From Aphidius gifuensis (Eukaryota > Arthropoda > Insecta > Hymenoptera > Braconidae): a stretch of DNA of 64,000 nucleotides. The position numbers were made by a program, and so were the translations under genes. Shown piece after piece: positions 38,441 through 52,074 of this stretch. Numbering within the stretch: position 1 is the first letter of the stretch; the number at the start of each line of letters is the position of its first letter. A model generated the notes under the pieces. That model searched no databases. It was not told the origin of the DNA and saw nothing but the letters and a program-made list of their open reading frames with translations. The stretch covers positions 27,958,555 through 28,022,554 of the forward strand of contig NC_057789.1 of NCBI RefSeq assembly GCF_014905175.1. Direction: 5' to 3'.

Positions 38441-41285
38441 AGAAGGGAATGGAAACACGAATATTTGATTGTTTTTGGGGTGTTGGAAAAAAAAAAAAAA
38501 ACAAACAAACAAAAGTAAATGACACAAGACAATAAAATGTGAATAACATGATTGAATGTGTATGGATACAAACAATGATATTTTAAAAGTTTTTGAAAGT
38601 GAAAATAATTAATTGTAATATGTGTAGAAGAAAAGTTTTTTTTTTTTTTGGAATTAATGCATTTGCGTTGATAAAAAGTTGCAAACAAAAGTGATTTTGA
38701 TAGACCATATCAAGTTGAGCAGAGTAGGGGACCCATATCACAATTTGATCGATCACTCGGTTTTTTTTTTCTTCTTTTATTTTCTTTTTCAACATTTTTA
38801 TTTATCTATTTCATATTAAGCGTATTCACCTGCCATGGTATATGCAACACCAACCACTCAATCTTCATAATAAACTCAAGATATATTTAGTTTTTTTTTA
38901 TATTCTTTGCATTTAATTTTCTTTTTCCAGCGTCACACAAATAAAGGAGAATTTTTTTTATATTTTTTCAACAATATAAAAAATATTTTGCAGTGAAGGA
39001 AGAATGAGGCGCAGAGACGATACATAGAAAAGCAATCACTTCAGTTTGTGGTTGGAGGTGATGCAACGGGTGTTCAATATGCAAGATAGTCGATGTAGCG
39101 AGAGAAATCTCTCAATTTTCTACTGCAAAAATCTATATACCACAACGAATTTCTACCAAAGAGAACAAAACCTTTTTTTCACTTTAAAAATGAAAAAAAT
39201 AATAAAATAAAATCCAAAAGTATATATCATTCTCATATTCTTTCGTATAATTTTTTTTTTCTTATTTTCATCGATACGTCAACAATATATTCTGACAATT
39301 AATTTACATTTCATTGTGCTGAGTTAATTGAAAAATCTCAATTTATAAAACTTTTCGATGCTTTCACACCAGTGGTAAAAAAAAAAAAAATATAGGAAAT
39401 GAACAAAAAATAAATATAGATGTGTATAAAAAAAAAAAATTAAATATGTAAATTATAGATTTTTTAAATTTAATATAGTCGGTATAAAATTATAAAGAAA
39501 AAAAATATTATTGAAGAAAATATTTCTCTGTATAATATGCTAAACTATCATAGAGCTTTTATTTTTACAGGAAAAATTTTGAGTCCAATTGGTAATTGGG
39601 TGGAACTGTCATTGACCAAAAAAAAAATAAAGAAAAATTGAAAAGAAAGGAAAGAGTTCATTTTATGAATCTAAATTCTAATGTGTATATACTAATGCTA
39701 CCTCCAGCTAACAATGAAGCTTGTAGGGATCTTGTAAAGGGCACAGAATGGTATTTCTCTGTGTTCTTCTCTTATGATCTTTGTGTTTTTCATCGTGCTA
39801 CCGGAAGGGACTTTGAAGGTGACTTAACTTTCAGGAAAGGGAAAGGCACTTGGCATCCTTGCATTTTAACGCTCCGATTATCAAGGATGCCAGGGCTCTT
39901 GATAAAAGTATTTCTATGTATATATGAACTTTCTTAGCAAGTACGCAAGTATAATACACAATACATATTCATTTGAGTAACCACTCATAGAAAAGTTGAC
40001 GTTGCATAAAGCTCACCAGTTGCAGCAGCTGATATTATATTTTTTTTTTTACTTATACAAATGAATTTGAAGAAAAAAAAATAAAAAAACACTTTAGGGC
40101 TGAGCATGAGTTCATTCCAGTCGCATAAATCTTTGGATTAAGGGCATACGTTGCGTGCTTTTTTTTTTTTTACCCATTTTTCATATGTATATTTATTTTT
40201 TTTCTTTTTCAAAATTTTTTAATTTTATTATTCTGCAGTTTAGTCGTGAAGAGTTGTTGTTATTATTTTTTTTTTTTTCCACCAAAGGGTTATATATAAA
40301 AAATATAAAGGACGCAGTATTAACGACTTGGTGATTTTGAAGGACTATAAGATTTGCGTGTTCTTAACGAAGTGTGGAATTTTGTAATCACAATGAAAAA
40401 TACTCGTAAATTTTTTGAGGGCCTATAACATCGTAATATACTTGGGGCAATTTTTCGTATAAAAAAAAATATGAATAATAAATATATGAAATGAAAAAAA
40501 AAAAATCACAGTTTATATACAAAAGCTTTTAAATATGGCAACTGTATTTATGAAGGGAATGAATGATGCTCATCGTCTGACAAAGAAATATTTATTATAT
40601 CTAAATATAACTCACTGATGATGCCGATGTTTGATATTATTTTTTTTTCAATTTTAAATATGTTAATATATTTTTTGAATCGACAACCATATCCAATGCA
40701 ATCATCGTTTTTGTATCACTAAATTTTTTCAGATTTATTTTACTCAAAAGTTAATCTTGAAATGTACCAAGTTAAAATCTTCAAAATGATGCTATAGATA
40801 ATCAAATGTTTTAGTTCGATGAAATTCATTGATAAGAGCTTTGTGTTTAAATTGAATTTCCGTCAAAATTTAAACTATTGACAGGAGCAATAGACTATTG
40901 TGTCAATTTAATTTTATAGCTGACTCTCAATATTTAATCTGACAAGAATCTGAGAAAGTTTATCTCATTAACGGATATACCGTTAACGACTAAGTTTAAC
41001 TCAATTTGAATTTGTGCACAAAGAGTATGTAGGTATTTTCAAAGAATGAACACAACTATAATTCAATGTATCAAATTTATGATGTCTGTGTGTATTTGTG
41101 TTGGTATAGACAAAATTTAAATTGGCAATGCTGACGATGGCAACAAGCAGTGATAATATGGAGGTGTCAAAAATTTGATGGCAACATGCCGGGTGTTAAC
41201 ACGTGTCAAATTTTGTCATTGAAAATAATATAGCAGAACTAGCCGAACATTTTGAACATAGTATATTATAACAGTCTCTGATTGG
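38441..41285. other. AT-rich noncoding DNA, no gene seen
   Basis: No gene is supported. A 113-codon plus-strand frame at 39596-39937 crosses a GC-richer patch but has no recognisable domain and starts in an AT-rich leader. A GAGAGA-aa-TCTCTC hairpin lies at 39100-39113. Confidence 0.6.
39849..39894. other. 13-bp hairpin, 20-nt loop
   Basis: CTTGGCATCCTTG (39849-39861) pairs with CAAGGATGCCAGG (39882-39894). Eleven pairs are contiguous Watson-Crick and one T-G wobble lies near the base. With one bulge a few more pairs form outside, giving a hairpin of roughly 60 nt. It is GC-richer than the flanks. A microRNA-like precursor is conceivable, but no known family matches from memory. Confidence 0.3.
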
Positions 41286-41306
41286 TGGACTTGGGCCACA
41301 AGTCCA
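41286..41306. other. Perfect 8-bp hairpin, 5-nt loop
   Basis: TGGACTTG (41286-41293) and CAAGTCCA (41299-41306) flank GGCCA. The stem has four G-C pairs and would be stable, but there is no T-tail or other sign of a terminator, nor would one be expected here. Confidence 0.3.
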
Positions 41307-43299
41307 GTTTGAAGCTGTCGGGAAAATGGACATTGAGGGTTTCAAGTTTATATCTTTAGTATATAACGAATGGAATAGACGCATTCATACGAACTCACTT
41401 CAAATGCAAGTTATATATATATGTCAAGAGATTGTCTGACATTGAGCATACGCTCACTATTCGATTGATAGAATATTGCTTTTCATACAGTATATATAAT
41501 AGAAATGGTCAGTGGATAACGAGATCTCGTTATTTATTGACACGATTTCGCATCGTGTACACTATATCATGACAACTTTTGAAGATCATTATATAAGAAT
41601 CTGACAACTTATTCACTATGACATATAAATAATAAAAAATAAAAATTTATCCATTTAAAAAATAAAAAAAAACTATGAACTGTGTGAATTTTAATCTGAG
41701 ACATTCAAGTCTGAAAAGATAAAAAAAATTACTTTTAAATTTTTATGTCACTTGCAAACATGACATACACATTGAAATTGAATCACTTTTTTTAATATAA
41801 CTTTAGTTTCAAATTTGTTTACTGCATCATATGAAAATTATAGTTTTATTTTATTTTTTTTTAAATGGGAAATATAAAACTCATCTCTAAACCAATTTCA
41901 AATGCAATTTGTTGGGTTATATATATTTTCAATGCACTGTACGTTAAAAATTAGTTTTTTTTTTTTTAAATTGAAGGTAAAATTTTTTACACCACCACAA
42001 AAGATAATTTTGATATTTTTTTTCATGTCAACAAATAACTAACGTCAATAATTTAAATATCCCATGTATAGTGAATAAAAAAATTTAAAAGAAATCTTTT
42101 AATTTATTTTGTGATTCATACTTATTATTTATAGGTTATTTCCTTCCGGTTGAGTTTATTTCAAGTCTGAGTTTGCCAGTGCAAGTAATTTTTTTTTTTT
42201 TTTTTTTTTTTCAAAGACAAGATGCAAAATAAGTTCTAACGATATATAAAAAATAAAAAAAATATATACATGTACAGCTTGTTCATTTCAACCCAAGTTA
42301 AATAGAAGACAAAAATGACCAAAGAAAGATGAAAATCCATGACATTATTATCAGATATTTTCATGCTTCAAAAAATCCAATTATTTTTTTCCTCCATCAA
42401 AATTCTAAAGCACAATTTCATTGATGCTATTTCTTCTACAAATTGTATTCAATTTCTTGTAACGATGCAAAATGTAAAAGAATTAAAAAAAAGAAAAAAA
42501 ATATATTTTACAATCAGAAGACTATAATTTTCGGAAGCAAGCCGTTGGCTTTTATTCGACACAGGTTGGCAATTAGGGGTCGAATGTTCAAGCAATACAA
42601 GTTTTAATCGTTTTGTAATCACCACAATAAATTGTCTGACTTTTATCGATTCTTAACTCGACTTTTTTACCACGTTGGTAATTACAATCGGCTCTACACA
42701 AAAATTATTCAATCATTGATCCTTTTTTATTTTTTTTTTTTCCTACATTTAATTTAAAAATACATGTATGCAATTATAAAATCATTCACTTGTATAAATT
42801 TTCTTTTAATTATTCTTTTTTTTTTTTTTTTTGTCATCTTAAGTTTCTTTAATATTTAATATTTATTTTTATTTTCCATTACACTTTCAGCTACTTTATG
42901 TTGAGTAAACTAAAAAGTTTAACGACTTTATTTTTTTTTTCTTTGTACATGATGGTGCTGACATTACACATCCTGTTGTAAATATCAGCACACATCTTGG
43001 TCTTTATCAGGTAGTCATATTTACCTTGCCCATATATATACATACACATATCTCGAAAAAAATTTCATATATATTGAAAGAATTTATAATATCTTGTGGG
43101 GTCCGAAAAAAAAGGGAATTTTTTTTGATAGCCTTTAAAGGGTATTTTACACACAGGTATACACGCCTGCAGCAAATTATTATAAAAAAAAAAAATATTA
43201 AAAATTGAATTTAAAAATCGCCGACAGACATTTATACTTTTTTGCTTCCGAATGACGCGCCCTTCACCAACTGAGGGATCTCGTGCGTGTATGATGATT

Positions 43300-43327
43300 T
43301 CAAGGGAATCACCACCATCAAGGGAAT
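43300..43327. repeat. Direct repeat TCAAGGGAAT x2, 18-bp period
   Basis: Identical decamers at 43300-43309 and 43318-43327 lie in a GC-elevated patch (43240-43440). They could be paired binding sites or a small duplication. Confidence 0.5.
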
Positions 43328-43394
43328 TATGCTTCGTAAAATGAATGAGAAGTGGGGTTTTACATCAAAAGGATTATACCGTGATTAATGCCGT

Positions 43395-43417
43395 GAGACG
43401 CAACAGATGCGTGACTC
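43395..43417. other. Short hairpin with 2-nt bulge
   Basis: GAGACGCA (43395-43402) pairs with TGCGT (43408-43412) and CTC (43415-43417) around ACAGA. It is possibly chance. Confidence 0.2.
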
Positions 43418-45225
43418 GATCTGGTAGCCCAAAAAAATAAAAAAAACTATGTGCCTCTTACGTTTATAAATGTAATGTAAAAATGAGAATGAGTAAAATA
43501 AAATAAAACCTATATATTTCTATAAATGTGTTCTGTATACAAACTCACACGTTAAAGTGATCAAGAGAAATCGAAAAAGCTCTTTTATAAAAAACTAGAA
43601 CTCTCTTTCTGTGATCTCACTGAGTAAAAAAAAAAATACTTTTATTCATTTTTCAATGAAAATTTCGATGGTATATTTTATTATACCCATGCATATCATG
43701 CTTCTTTCAACAGTCAGTTAACAGTTTTTTTTTTCTTTTTTTATTTTTGACCATCGTTAATCACAATCTTATAAAGAATATATAAATCTAATTTAAAAGA
43801 TACTTGTCATTAAGATATTCTTGGTTTTATGCAATGCAATAATGTCAATAGTATACAATATAGATATATTATTATATTGTGTAGATTTATATAGATAAAT
43901 ATAAAATTGGTATTCAATCTCTATTGCAGCCGTCTTTCTTGATGGTCACAGCTGTATCTACATTAATCTCATCGTGCGCAATCCTTTTTGAAAGAGTGAG
44001 TAGGATAGTTATATGTTACATAGCAAACGAATTTTTGTATTTGCATATTTGATACGTACTTACTACCGAGTGGAAATATCGATTTTGAATTTTGCGCATT
44101 CAGCAAATATATATATGTATACTTGCTATTTTTTTCTGCAGCACATGCTATTATCGATGAATACCAATACATTATAATTAGAGTCATCATTATAGGTATA
44201 CTCATTGTTTCAATCTTATGCATTAAATTATTCGTCAAATTGACTAAATTATTTCGCAAAAAGTTTCTATTATATTAACTATTTTCATTATGAAATTGCA
44301 TTCTAATTTTCTTATTCAATTTTTTAATTATTTAATGAGAAAAAACAAAAAAAAAAAAGGATAGTTTGTTAGCATGCGAATACAAAATTTAAAATAATTT
44401 ACTGAATAAATTTTTTTTGAATTTTAAAAACAACCACAAGCCATAAAGAAAAAAAAAAAAAAAATTATATAGCATTTTAAAAATAAAAAAAAAAAAAAAA
44501 CTTGATTGCAAATTAAAAGCACAATTAAATTTTTTTTTTCATGAATTTTTTAAACTTGGTACAGAAAAATAAAATAATATTCAATCATGAATTAAAATTT
44601 CTTCATGTTATACCAAAACGTTTTGCATATCATCATCATCAACCCACAAAATTTCTGATGATAATAATAATACAAAACATCAATATATATGTGTATGTTA
44701 ATGTTGTAAATGTAGTCCACAATAACCACAAATTCAATGATGCATTTGACAAGCATTGAAAATCGATTAACCCAACAGTATGTCAAATCTTTTCCGGCAG
44801 GTGTCACACTGACTAATAATCGGTCTTCAATATTAATTATAAACATAGATGATTGGTGCTTCATTCAATTGGAAAGTTTATTAATTTTTTTTTTTCGTTC
44901 TATTCATATATATAAAATAAATAATTTATGCGTGCTATATTCTGGATTATATGATACGAGCATAATAATATTGTGATTTATAGAGGCGAGGCAAAATGTG
45001 TCTGTGTGTTAAATTGAATTGAAAGGAATAGATCTCGTCTCTCACAGTCCCTCGTGTGTTACAAAGAAATCTTACGACACACGCATTCATTCAAATCACA
45101 AAATAAATAAATATAAAAACAAAAATAATAAAAATAATAATGTAAACACACACATGAATACATGGAAATGTGAACAAAAGTAAATACGAATGAATAGGGT
45201 CATCTTTCACTATGTGGTATTCAGC

Positions 45226-45237
45226 CACAACGTTGTG
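45226..45237. other. Perfect 12-bp palindrome CACAACGTTGTG
   Basis: The sequence equals its own reverse complement. It could be a site for a dimeric DNA-binding protein. No further context supports this. Confidence 0.3.
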
Positions 45238-45439
45238 TCCTATCTCTTCCACCCACCAGTTACCCTCAGTGACGTTTTACGTTGACTTTGTTGGAATTTT
45301 CGTCTTGTCTTGTGTATATATATTTTTATTTTATTTTTTTGCACTTGGATGCTAATCTTGTTGTGCACCACACTACCATCATCAAGACAACTACCACATA
45401 CAGTCCAAGAGTTGGCGCTTCTGGTTTATTGTGCAAAAC

Positions 45440-45452
45440 CACACACACACAC
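45440..45452. repeat. (CA)6 microsatellite
   Basis: A CA run of 13 bases. Confidence 0.8.
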
Positions 45453-47340
45453 CGTATACTTAAAATTTATTGCTCTGATATTATGTATATGTGTTATATA
45501 TAGAGAGAAATATTTAACTTTAACCACCCTTGGTGGTGAACTACTTTCACTGTGTACCAACTTGCTGCACTTATGTGCCAAAAGACTTTACACAAATTTA
45601 TTTTCTATATTATATACAAGTATAGCTGACAATGATTATTTGTGTGTGTTTATATGTACACTTTGAAATTCTAGGCTCAATGTCAACGACCGCATATACA
45701 TGTAATGACTCTTTAAACATGTACCTCATTTTACTTATTCACTACAAGCCGACATGCATAATTAATTTGTTTCAAGACTTGACTTAAATATTACATTTAA
45801 AATTAAAAAAAAAAAGATATAAAATTATTGTCATTATTAATATTAATGTCATCATATTTTTTGCAGAAAAGTTTTAGATGTTTGATGTTGTCTAGTCATT
45901 TATTTTTTAAATCTAAAAGCGTCTGTATAGTTTTTTTTTTTTTTTTTTAATTGTAATTTTAATTATTTTGTGTAATTTATATTTTTTATAGTAAAAAAAA
46001 ATTTAATAGTTTATTTTTTATCTATTTAAATTTGTTATTTAAATGTCAAATTTTTTATTTTTTGTTGATTGAGTTTAATAATTTTTAGAAACTTATATTA
46101 CTTTTGACTTTGTGATTAATTCTTGGCTATGGAATATTTTATTATTTTTTTTTTTAAATTAAGAAATTTTTCTTTCATTAAGACAAGTAGGTTTTAAAAC
46201 TTTATCAGTTAAATTTATAATTGTATTTTCTCGGTTGATGTACCAAACACATACATGCGAAAATTCGAGGAAAAGAGCTACTGGAATTAACAAGACAAAA
46301 TATATATATATATTGTTTAATATAAGTTAAAGAAGTTTAAACCAAAATGCTAAGCAAAAGTCAGATGACATTGTTGTCCAAAACTTGGCGTAATATATAT
46401 AACAAAACAAATCTACATAATGCAACAGTCAAGGTTCATTTTGAAGCTTAATTTGATTTCTACGATTTGTCCTTGGTAGATTAGTCGATGCAGTGTTCCG
46501 AGTATAATCAAATAAAATGAAAATAGCCACCATAATTTTGGTTGGACAACGTTCCAGCATCATCATCAACATAATCCCTGAAAATTCTTGTGACCTAGTC
46601 TTTGTAATTAAATACAAAATAGTTGACATGAGTGACACATATATGGGCTGACTTATCTCATTATTTTCGATTCCCTATATTCTAGCTTTTCATTCACATA
46701 CACGTAGTAAATAACAGGTAAAGTAAAATCATGTACATTTAGTCGTTATTAATTTTGTAACATATGTCAAGAAAATGTCATCCATGTTCAATTAAATAAC
46801 ACCCGCAGAAATTAATTTAAACTGTCAATTTTATACTAAAATATATTTTTTTTTCTGTTAAAATTAAATGATTAATTTTAAAAATAATTTTAAAAACTTG
46901 AGGGTTATTTGCTTGACTATTTGAAGCCAACAAACTCAAGACCGATCGTTAAAACAAGCCTGGTTATTTTATTTTTCTTTTGTCATATATATATTTTTAT
47001 CTTTTGCCGTGTTGCCACTCCCTTGCCTTTACCACCCTTATTTCGTGCAATTTTTTCAACTCATCCTGACGACGACGACCATACATGTTTATATACCAAC
47101 ATTTTTGTTTAAAATATATACAACATTGTAGTAACTTTATTCAAAGGACACGCGATTTAAAAATACCCTAATAAATATATTTAAAATAAATTAATATTTT
47201 TTTAAATATGATGAGCATATAATTGTACAAGTTTTTTTTTTTACCACACACACAAGATGATATTTTATATATAAAAAGAAAAAAAAAAAAATTTTTAATT
47301 CACGGGGAAAAGATAATCATTTTTAATAATGAAAACAGTA

Positions 47341-47415
47341 TAATGACACGGGCACGTCGCACGATCAACGTGGCAGGACACTCCTGCAATATGTACGGCC
47401 AATCTCCTGTCATTA
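47341..47415. other. 75-nt GC-elevated segment able to form a branched fold
   Basis: TAATGACA (47341-47348) pairs with TGTCATTA (47408-47415). Inside, CACGT (47353-47357) pairs with ACGTG (47368-47372), and the next base begins GCAGGA (47373-47378), which pairs with TCCTGC (47382-47387) around CAC. The two inner hairpins abut exactly. The size is close to that of a tRNA, but there is no 7-nt anticodon loop, T-loop or B box, so it is not a tRNA. A 20-nt unpaired stretch precedes the closing arm. Confidence 0.3.
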
Positions 47416-50400
47416 CTGCGAAAGTATAATTTTTGTCATTATATCAATATAACATGAAGCCGGTATTTTATATAACCTGAAGAAGGTAAGGGTCACCAAC
47501 AACAAGTTGTGTTCCAACAACATCAATTACATAATTATATCTGTATTATTATTTTTTTTTTATTTATTATAATTATAATAAATATTTTAATCTATATTTA
47601 TATATAAAAATAAAACTACAATATCAAGTCAATCAAATAATAATTAATATAGTATATAAAAATAATTAAATTAAATTATACAAATTATAGACTTGAAAAA
47701 TTATATTAAATTTTAAATAAAAAAAATAATTTTACCAAGTGTGTGGAGAAACTGGAATAAGATAAATTGAAAACAGCTGATGAAGCAATTTTGTTATACT
47801 TGCAGCCTTCTGATGTATTGAAAAAATTTATATATAGATATATAGAAAAATAAAAAAAAATTATATACATGTATTATATGGAAAAGCATTACATGAGCAT
47901 TTTTTTCCAGCTTCCTTTTTTTTTTTTTATTTTTTTGAGTCAGAAGCGTATATATAATGAAAAAGAAAAATCATGGAATCACACACCGGAAGAAGGCGGT
48001 GAATGAAAAATATAAATCGGGTTGAGAGGGGAAATGAATATGAGAGAATGAGAGTGGCTGAGTGGAATTTTGGAACTCGACGAAGCTCGAAGCAATTCGA
48101 CGAAGCGTGGAACAGTACAACCGTGACTCTAGTTTTTGCAGAGAGCAAATCACACAAGGGTCGAAAATTTTTTTGCCATAACGATTTTTCTTTTTTTCTT
48201 TTACTTTTCTCATTTCTGTATATTTTCTTTTTTAACTCTTGAAAATATTTTTCGTTATATTGTCGAGTTAGCATGTCGCTTGGTTTTACTCATTATGCAC
48301 TTGAAAAAAATTCAAAACTTTTATTATATTAAAGTATTAAAAAAAAAAAAAAATTAATAAAAAAGTAAATGACTGATTTGGAGCCTGCTGCAATGTCATC
48401 TGTCAAATTAAAATTTTTATTATATTTTTTTTTTTTCAAATAGGTTTACTCATTCATTTTAACGCGACTTTTTCATATTTATTTAACGAAAAATAACAAC
48501 AATAAGATATGAAATAAATACTTTTTTTTTAAAAACCACCGATTATTTATATTTTATTATTTTCTGTATATAAAAAACCAGCTTTTTGCAACATTTAATA
48601 AATGCTGAAAACATATCAACGTGATACATCAACTAAACCACAATTTAAATCTTTCAAAAAAAAAAAAAGAAACTATACAAAACAAACAAAAGTTTTTATC
48701 AAATAAAATTGAATTATTCGGTGTTATGAACATGAAATAATATTTGTGTATCGTTTTCTATGCTAACAAAATAAAAAAGTGAATAAAGAGATGTTTGAGA
48801 AAGATAAAAACAAATAAAAAAAAAAATGAAAACAGACAAATCAGTCGTAGATAGATTCATGAACAGTGTACACTGAGAATATAATAACAAAGGGTTTTAT
48901 ATAGTGATAGTTGTGAATTGTATTTATAATATCGAATAATAATGCACATATGAATGTGTGGTTTGAATTAATATATAGAAACTGATTATTCTATTTGAAA
49001 ACAGTTGAATCAGTAACTAGTTGTGTTTCCATGTTCTGATCACTTGAACGATTATATTTCTCACTTACTTATAGGGGTTGATATAATTGTCGAATATGAG
49101 AAATTCATTTCAGTCACATACATGTACTTCACCCTTGTGGAATTATCAAAGTATTTACGAGAAACCAACTATGTGAACAAGAGTAGAGACAAGAGAAGCT
49201 TCATTGTTTTCGGCTTAAAACGGATCTACAAGTACTGATTTTCGGTCCAGTCTTGATTCTAGCTTAGTTGACTATATGAGCCCTCAATAAGTTTTATTCA
49301 AGTTTTATTGTATCCACCACTACCATCACCACACTCAAGGGAGATTTTTTTCTATTTCATTTCAACCTTTGAACCCTCTTTTTTTTACACTTTTCAATAT
49401 AATGTGTATACTTTTTTTTTCTGATACAAATTTCTTTTATTATAGGAACAGCTCAGTGCAGCGTGACTTGCTTTTGCTTCACCAAATCAATGGTAAAGAG
49501 AAAATGGCTTCGATGGAATAAAAATAAAAAAAAAAAAAAAAGCTGCTCACCTATTGGCAATTTTCAGTTATACATGTATACTGGTAACGTGTATCCAACT
49601 GTCATTATCACGGCCGACTTGGCTAGTTCGATTAGATGAAAAGCAATATAGAAGGTCCAGTTATAAACGATAAGATTCAAACATTGCGCGAGCTAAGAAT
49701 CCCAGGCTTCATTGCAGATATACATGATAAAAATTGAACGAATTTTACTATCGCTGATCTAGCAAAATGATAAAAACTAGATTTTTTTTTATCTAGTATT
49801 TGAAAAAATTTATAATTAAAGATGAAAAAAAAAAAAACATCAAACTAATTAAAAACGTTTAATTTTTTTTTCAATAAAAATTATACTTTCAAATTTTAAA
49901 AAATATTGTAGAAAGTTTAATTGTGTATTTGAATTAATTCTCTACACTATTTGCTGTGGGTTTGTTCAGGACTTGATATAAATTTTGTAGAATATTAGTG
50001 AACAACTAAACTGTGAAAGACTAAAAGAGAAAAGACAATGATCACAATGAATAGCTGTAGAATAAATATACATATACGAATAAAATGTGTATATAGAATT
50101 GGTCTCACGACTTATTTACTCCTATATAAGAAGAAACTCTTAAAGAGACTACTTTTCTCCAAGTATATATACATGAGTTTGTCAGATGAAAGACTGAGAA
50201 ATATAGAGGAGAGTTTTCAAGTTTCATGTATATAGCTTACACTTGCAGGTATGTAAGGTAGGTAAGCTGTTTAATTTGTTTACAGCCCACCACAAGAGGA
50301 TTGCTTGTCAAGTTTGCAAGTCTTTCGACTTACAGCCCCGTCAACAAAGCGACAAATACCTCTCTCTTATTTTTTTTTTTTTCTCCACCATTTATTCTCT

Positions 50401-52074
50401 GTCATCTTTATGTTTTTCACTGATTTTTTTTATTTTTCACTTTTCTACTCGTATATATTTTCATTCAGAATTTATATATTCATTTATATTTATTTTTTTT
50501 AATTTCTATAACGCAGCTTTTAGAGAAAAAAAATAATGAGAAAATTGTATATGTATTTTTTTTTTTTTGTCAAATATAAGTAGCGATAAATGAATGAAAC
50601 ACCTGAAATAAATGGAAAATATAAAAATTGTCGTTTGCACTACAAAATTGCCCAGTGGCTTACGGGATAAAATCATGTTTACTCTGATTGGTGTTTGCAA
50701 TTTTTTTTTTTTTTACAGTAAAATTGTTTTTTATATGGAAAAAAAAAATTAAAAAATTAATCTAGACTACTAAAAATGATTTTAAAAATTTTTCATTGAT
50801 TACTTGACCGAAAATAGAGTTACTAAAAATATTTATCAAATGAAAAAAATTAAAAATTATTTTTAAATAATGTATTTTGATGACAGTCTGAGATGATAAA
50901 TTTTCATTTCCATAAATAATTGGGTTAATTATTCAAATCAATTACTCTTAAAAATAATTAGTGATATAAATTTGATTGAATTGGATCTGATAAATATGAT
51001 ATAGACAACAATTTATATGATGAGACTAATCATCGATATGTCTTTAGCTGACAATCGACTGATGAAAATATACATGCAATAATATATAATGAGATAATAA
51101 TTATCATGAGTAAAAGCACCAAAACCAGTGATGCATATTACATGATCTGAAGACTATCAAATCATTATGATGTATATTCTCAATATGCAGGTATGTATAA
51201 ATTTATTAAAGCAATGAAACATATCTTCGAGAGATCAAATATATAAAATCTTGTAAAATATCGTACAGCATTAAATAAATGGGTAACTTGACTCTTTCGT
51301 TGATGTGTTTCTCTCATATTCGTTTGGTATATGATAATAATTTGGACCACCTTTGACGAATTTGTTGACGTGTTCAAAAACCCACGCTATCATCTATAAA
51401 GTAATTTGACACGACCAGTCAGATGATATTTGTCAAAGTAACGTTGGAAGTCGAGAAAAAAAACTAAATAAATTAATTTAAAACAAAAAAAAAAAACCAC
51501 CAATTTTTTTTCGTTTTTTGATAGTTTGATGTTTGCAGTGATTATTTATATTTTTGATATTTTATTTGGATAAAAAATTATTAAAAATTACTAAACTGAC
51601 TAAAATTATATTCAATCAAGGGTTTATTCTATTATTATTATTTTCATAATGACTTGGCCATTTATAGAACAAGAAAGACATTAGACTTTGTCGACGATAG
51701 ACATTTATTCTTATGTATTTTTTTTATTTTTTATTATTATTTTTATTGCTTGTTTACAACGCACGGTGGGAAGAACTGGCAGGAAGTTAGAGGTGAGGTA
51801 CACCTCTTGCGTGGCCAATTAAGGTTATAGAGCTTTTAGAAAAATATCATCATAAATGACGAAACAAACATTAAACAACATTTATTTTGACATTTTAATA
51901 GATAAAATATAGATAAAATATATGTCAAAAGTAACTCTGATTAAAATGTTTATAGCACTTAAAAAAAAAATCTTAAGAAAAAAAATAAATATATGTATGC
52001 GCGTATTTTAAGACTCATTATAATATTTATTTAATGTCGCTGTTGACTTTTGGGATATTTATTGTTATTGCTTT
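47416..52074. other. AT-rich noncoding DNA, no gene seen
   Basis: No gene is supported. A GC-elevated, purine-rich patch at 47990-48170 carries TCGACGAAGC twice. Another patch at 49440-49720 has an acceptor-like ...TTATTATAG before 49446 and GTAAAG after 49492. These could bound a 47-nt exon on the plus strand, but two frames are open and nothing identifies it. Confidence 0.6.
48077..48106. repeat. Direct repeat TCGACGAAGC x2, 20-bp period
   Basis: Identical decamers at 48077-48086 and 48097-48106 lie inside a GC-elevated patch. Confidence 0.5.

Larger units (their letters stand above)
41307..47340. other. AT-rich noncoding DNA, no gene seen
   Basis: No gene is supported. GC-richer patches lie at 42530-42700, 43240-43440, 45200-45290 and 46430-46600. 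Listed separately are the repeats at 43300, the hairpin at 43395, the palindrome at 45226 and the CA repeat at 45440. Confidence 0.65.

Noticed and set aside
39596..39937. Plus-strand open frame of 113 codons with a mixed-composition middle.
   Set aside because: No recognisable domain, a poly-Lys leader from A-runs, and no acceptor site. The GC-richer centre is better explained by the inverted repeat at 39849-39894.
49446..49492. Possible 47-nt plus-strand exon between ...TTATTATAG and GTAAAG.
   Set aside because: Two reading frames are open, the donor is mediocre, and nothing else on the plus strand supports a gene here.
50235..50270. Plus-strand CTTGCAG|GTATGT, and a similar ATGCAG|GTATGT near 51190.
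   Set aside because: The pyrimidine tracts are weak and no cryptic-exon donor lies at the expected spacing. CAG|GT is not rare enough to count alone.
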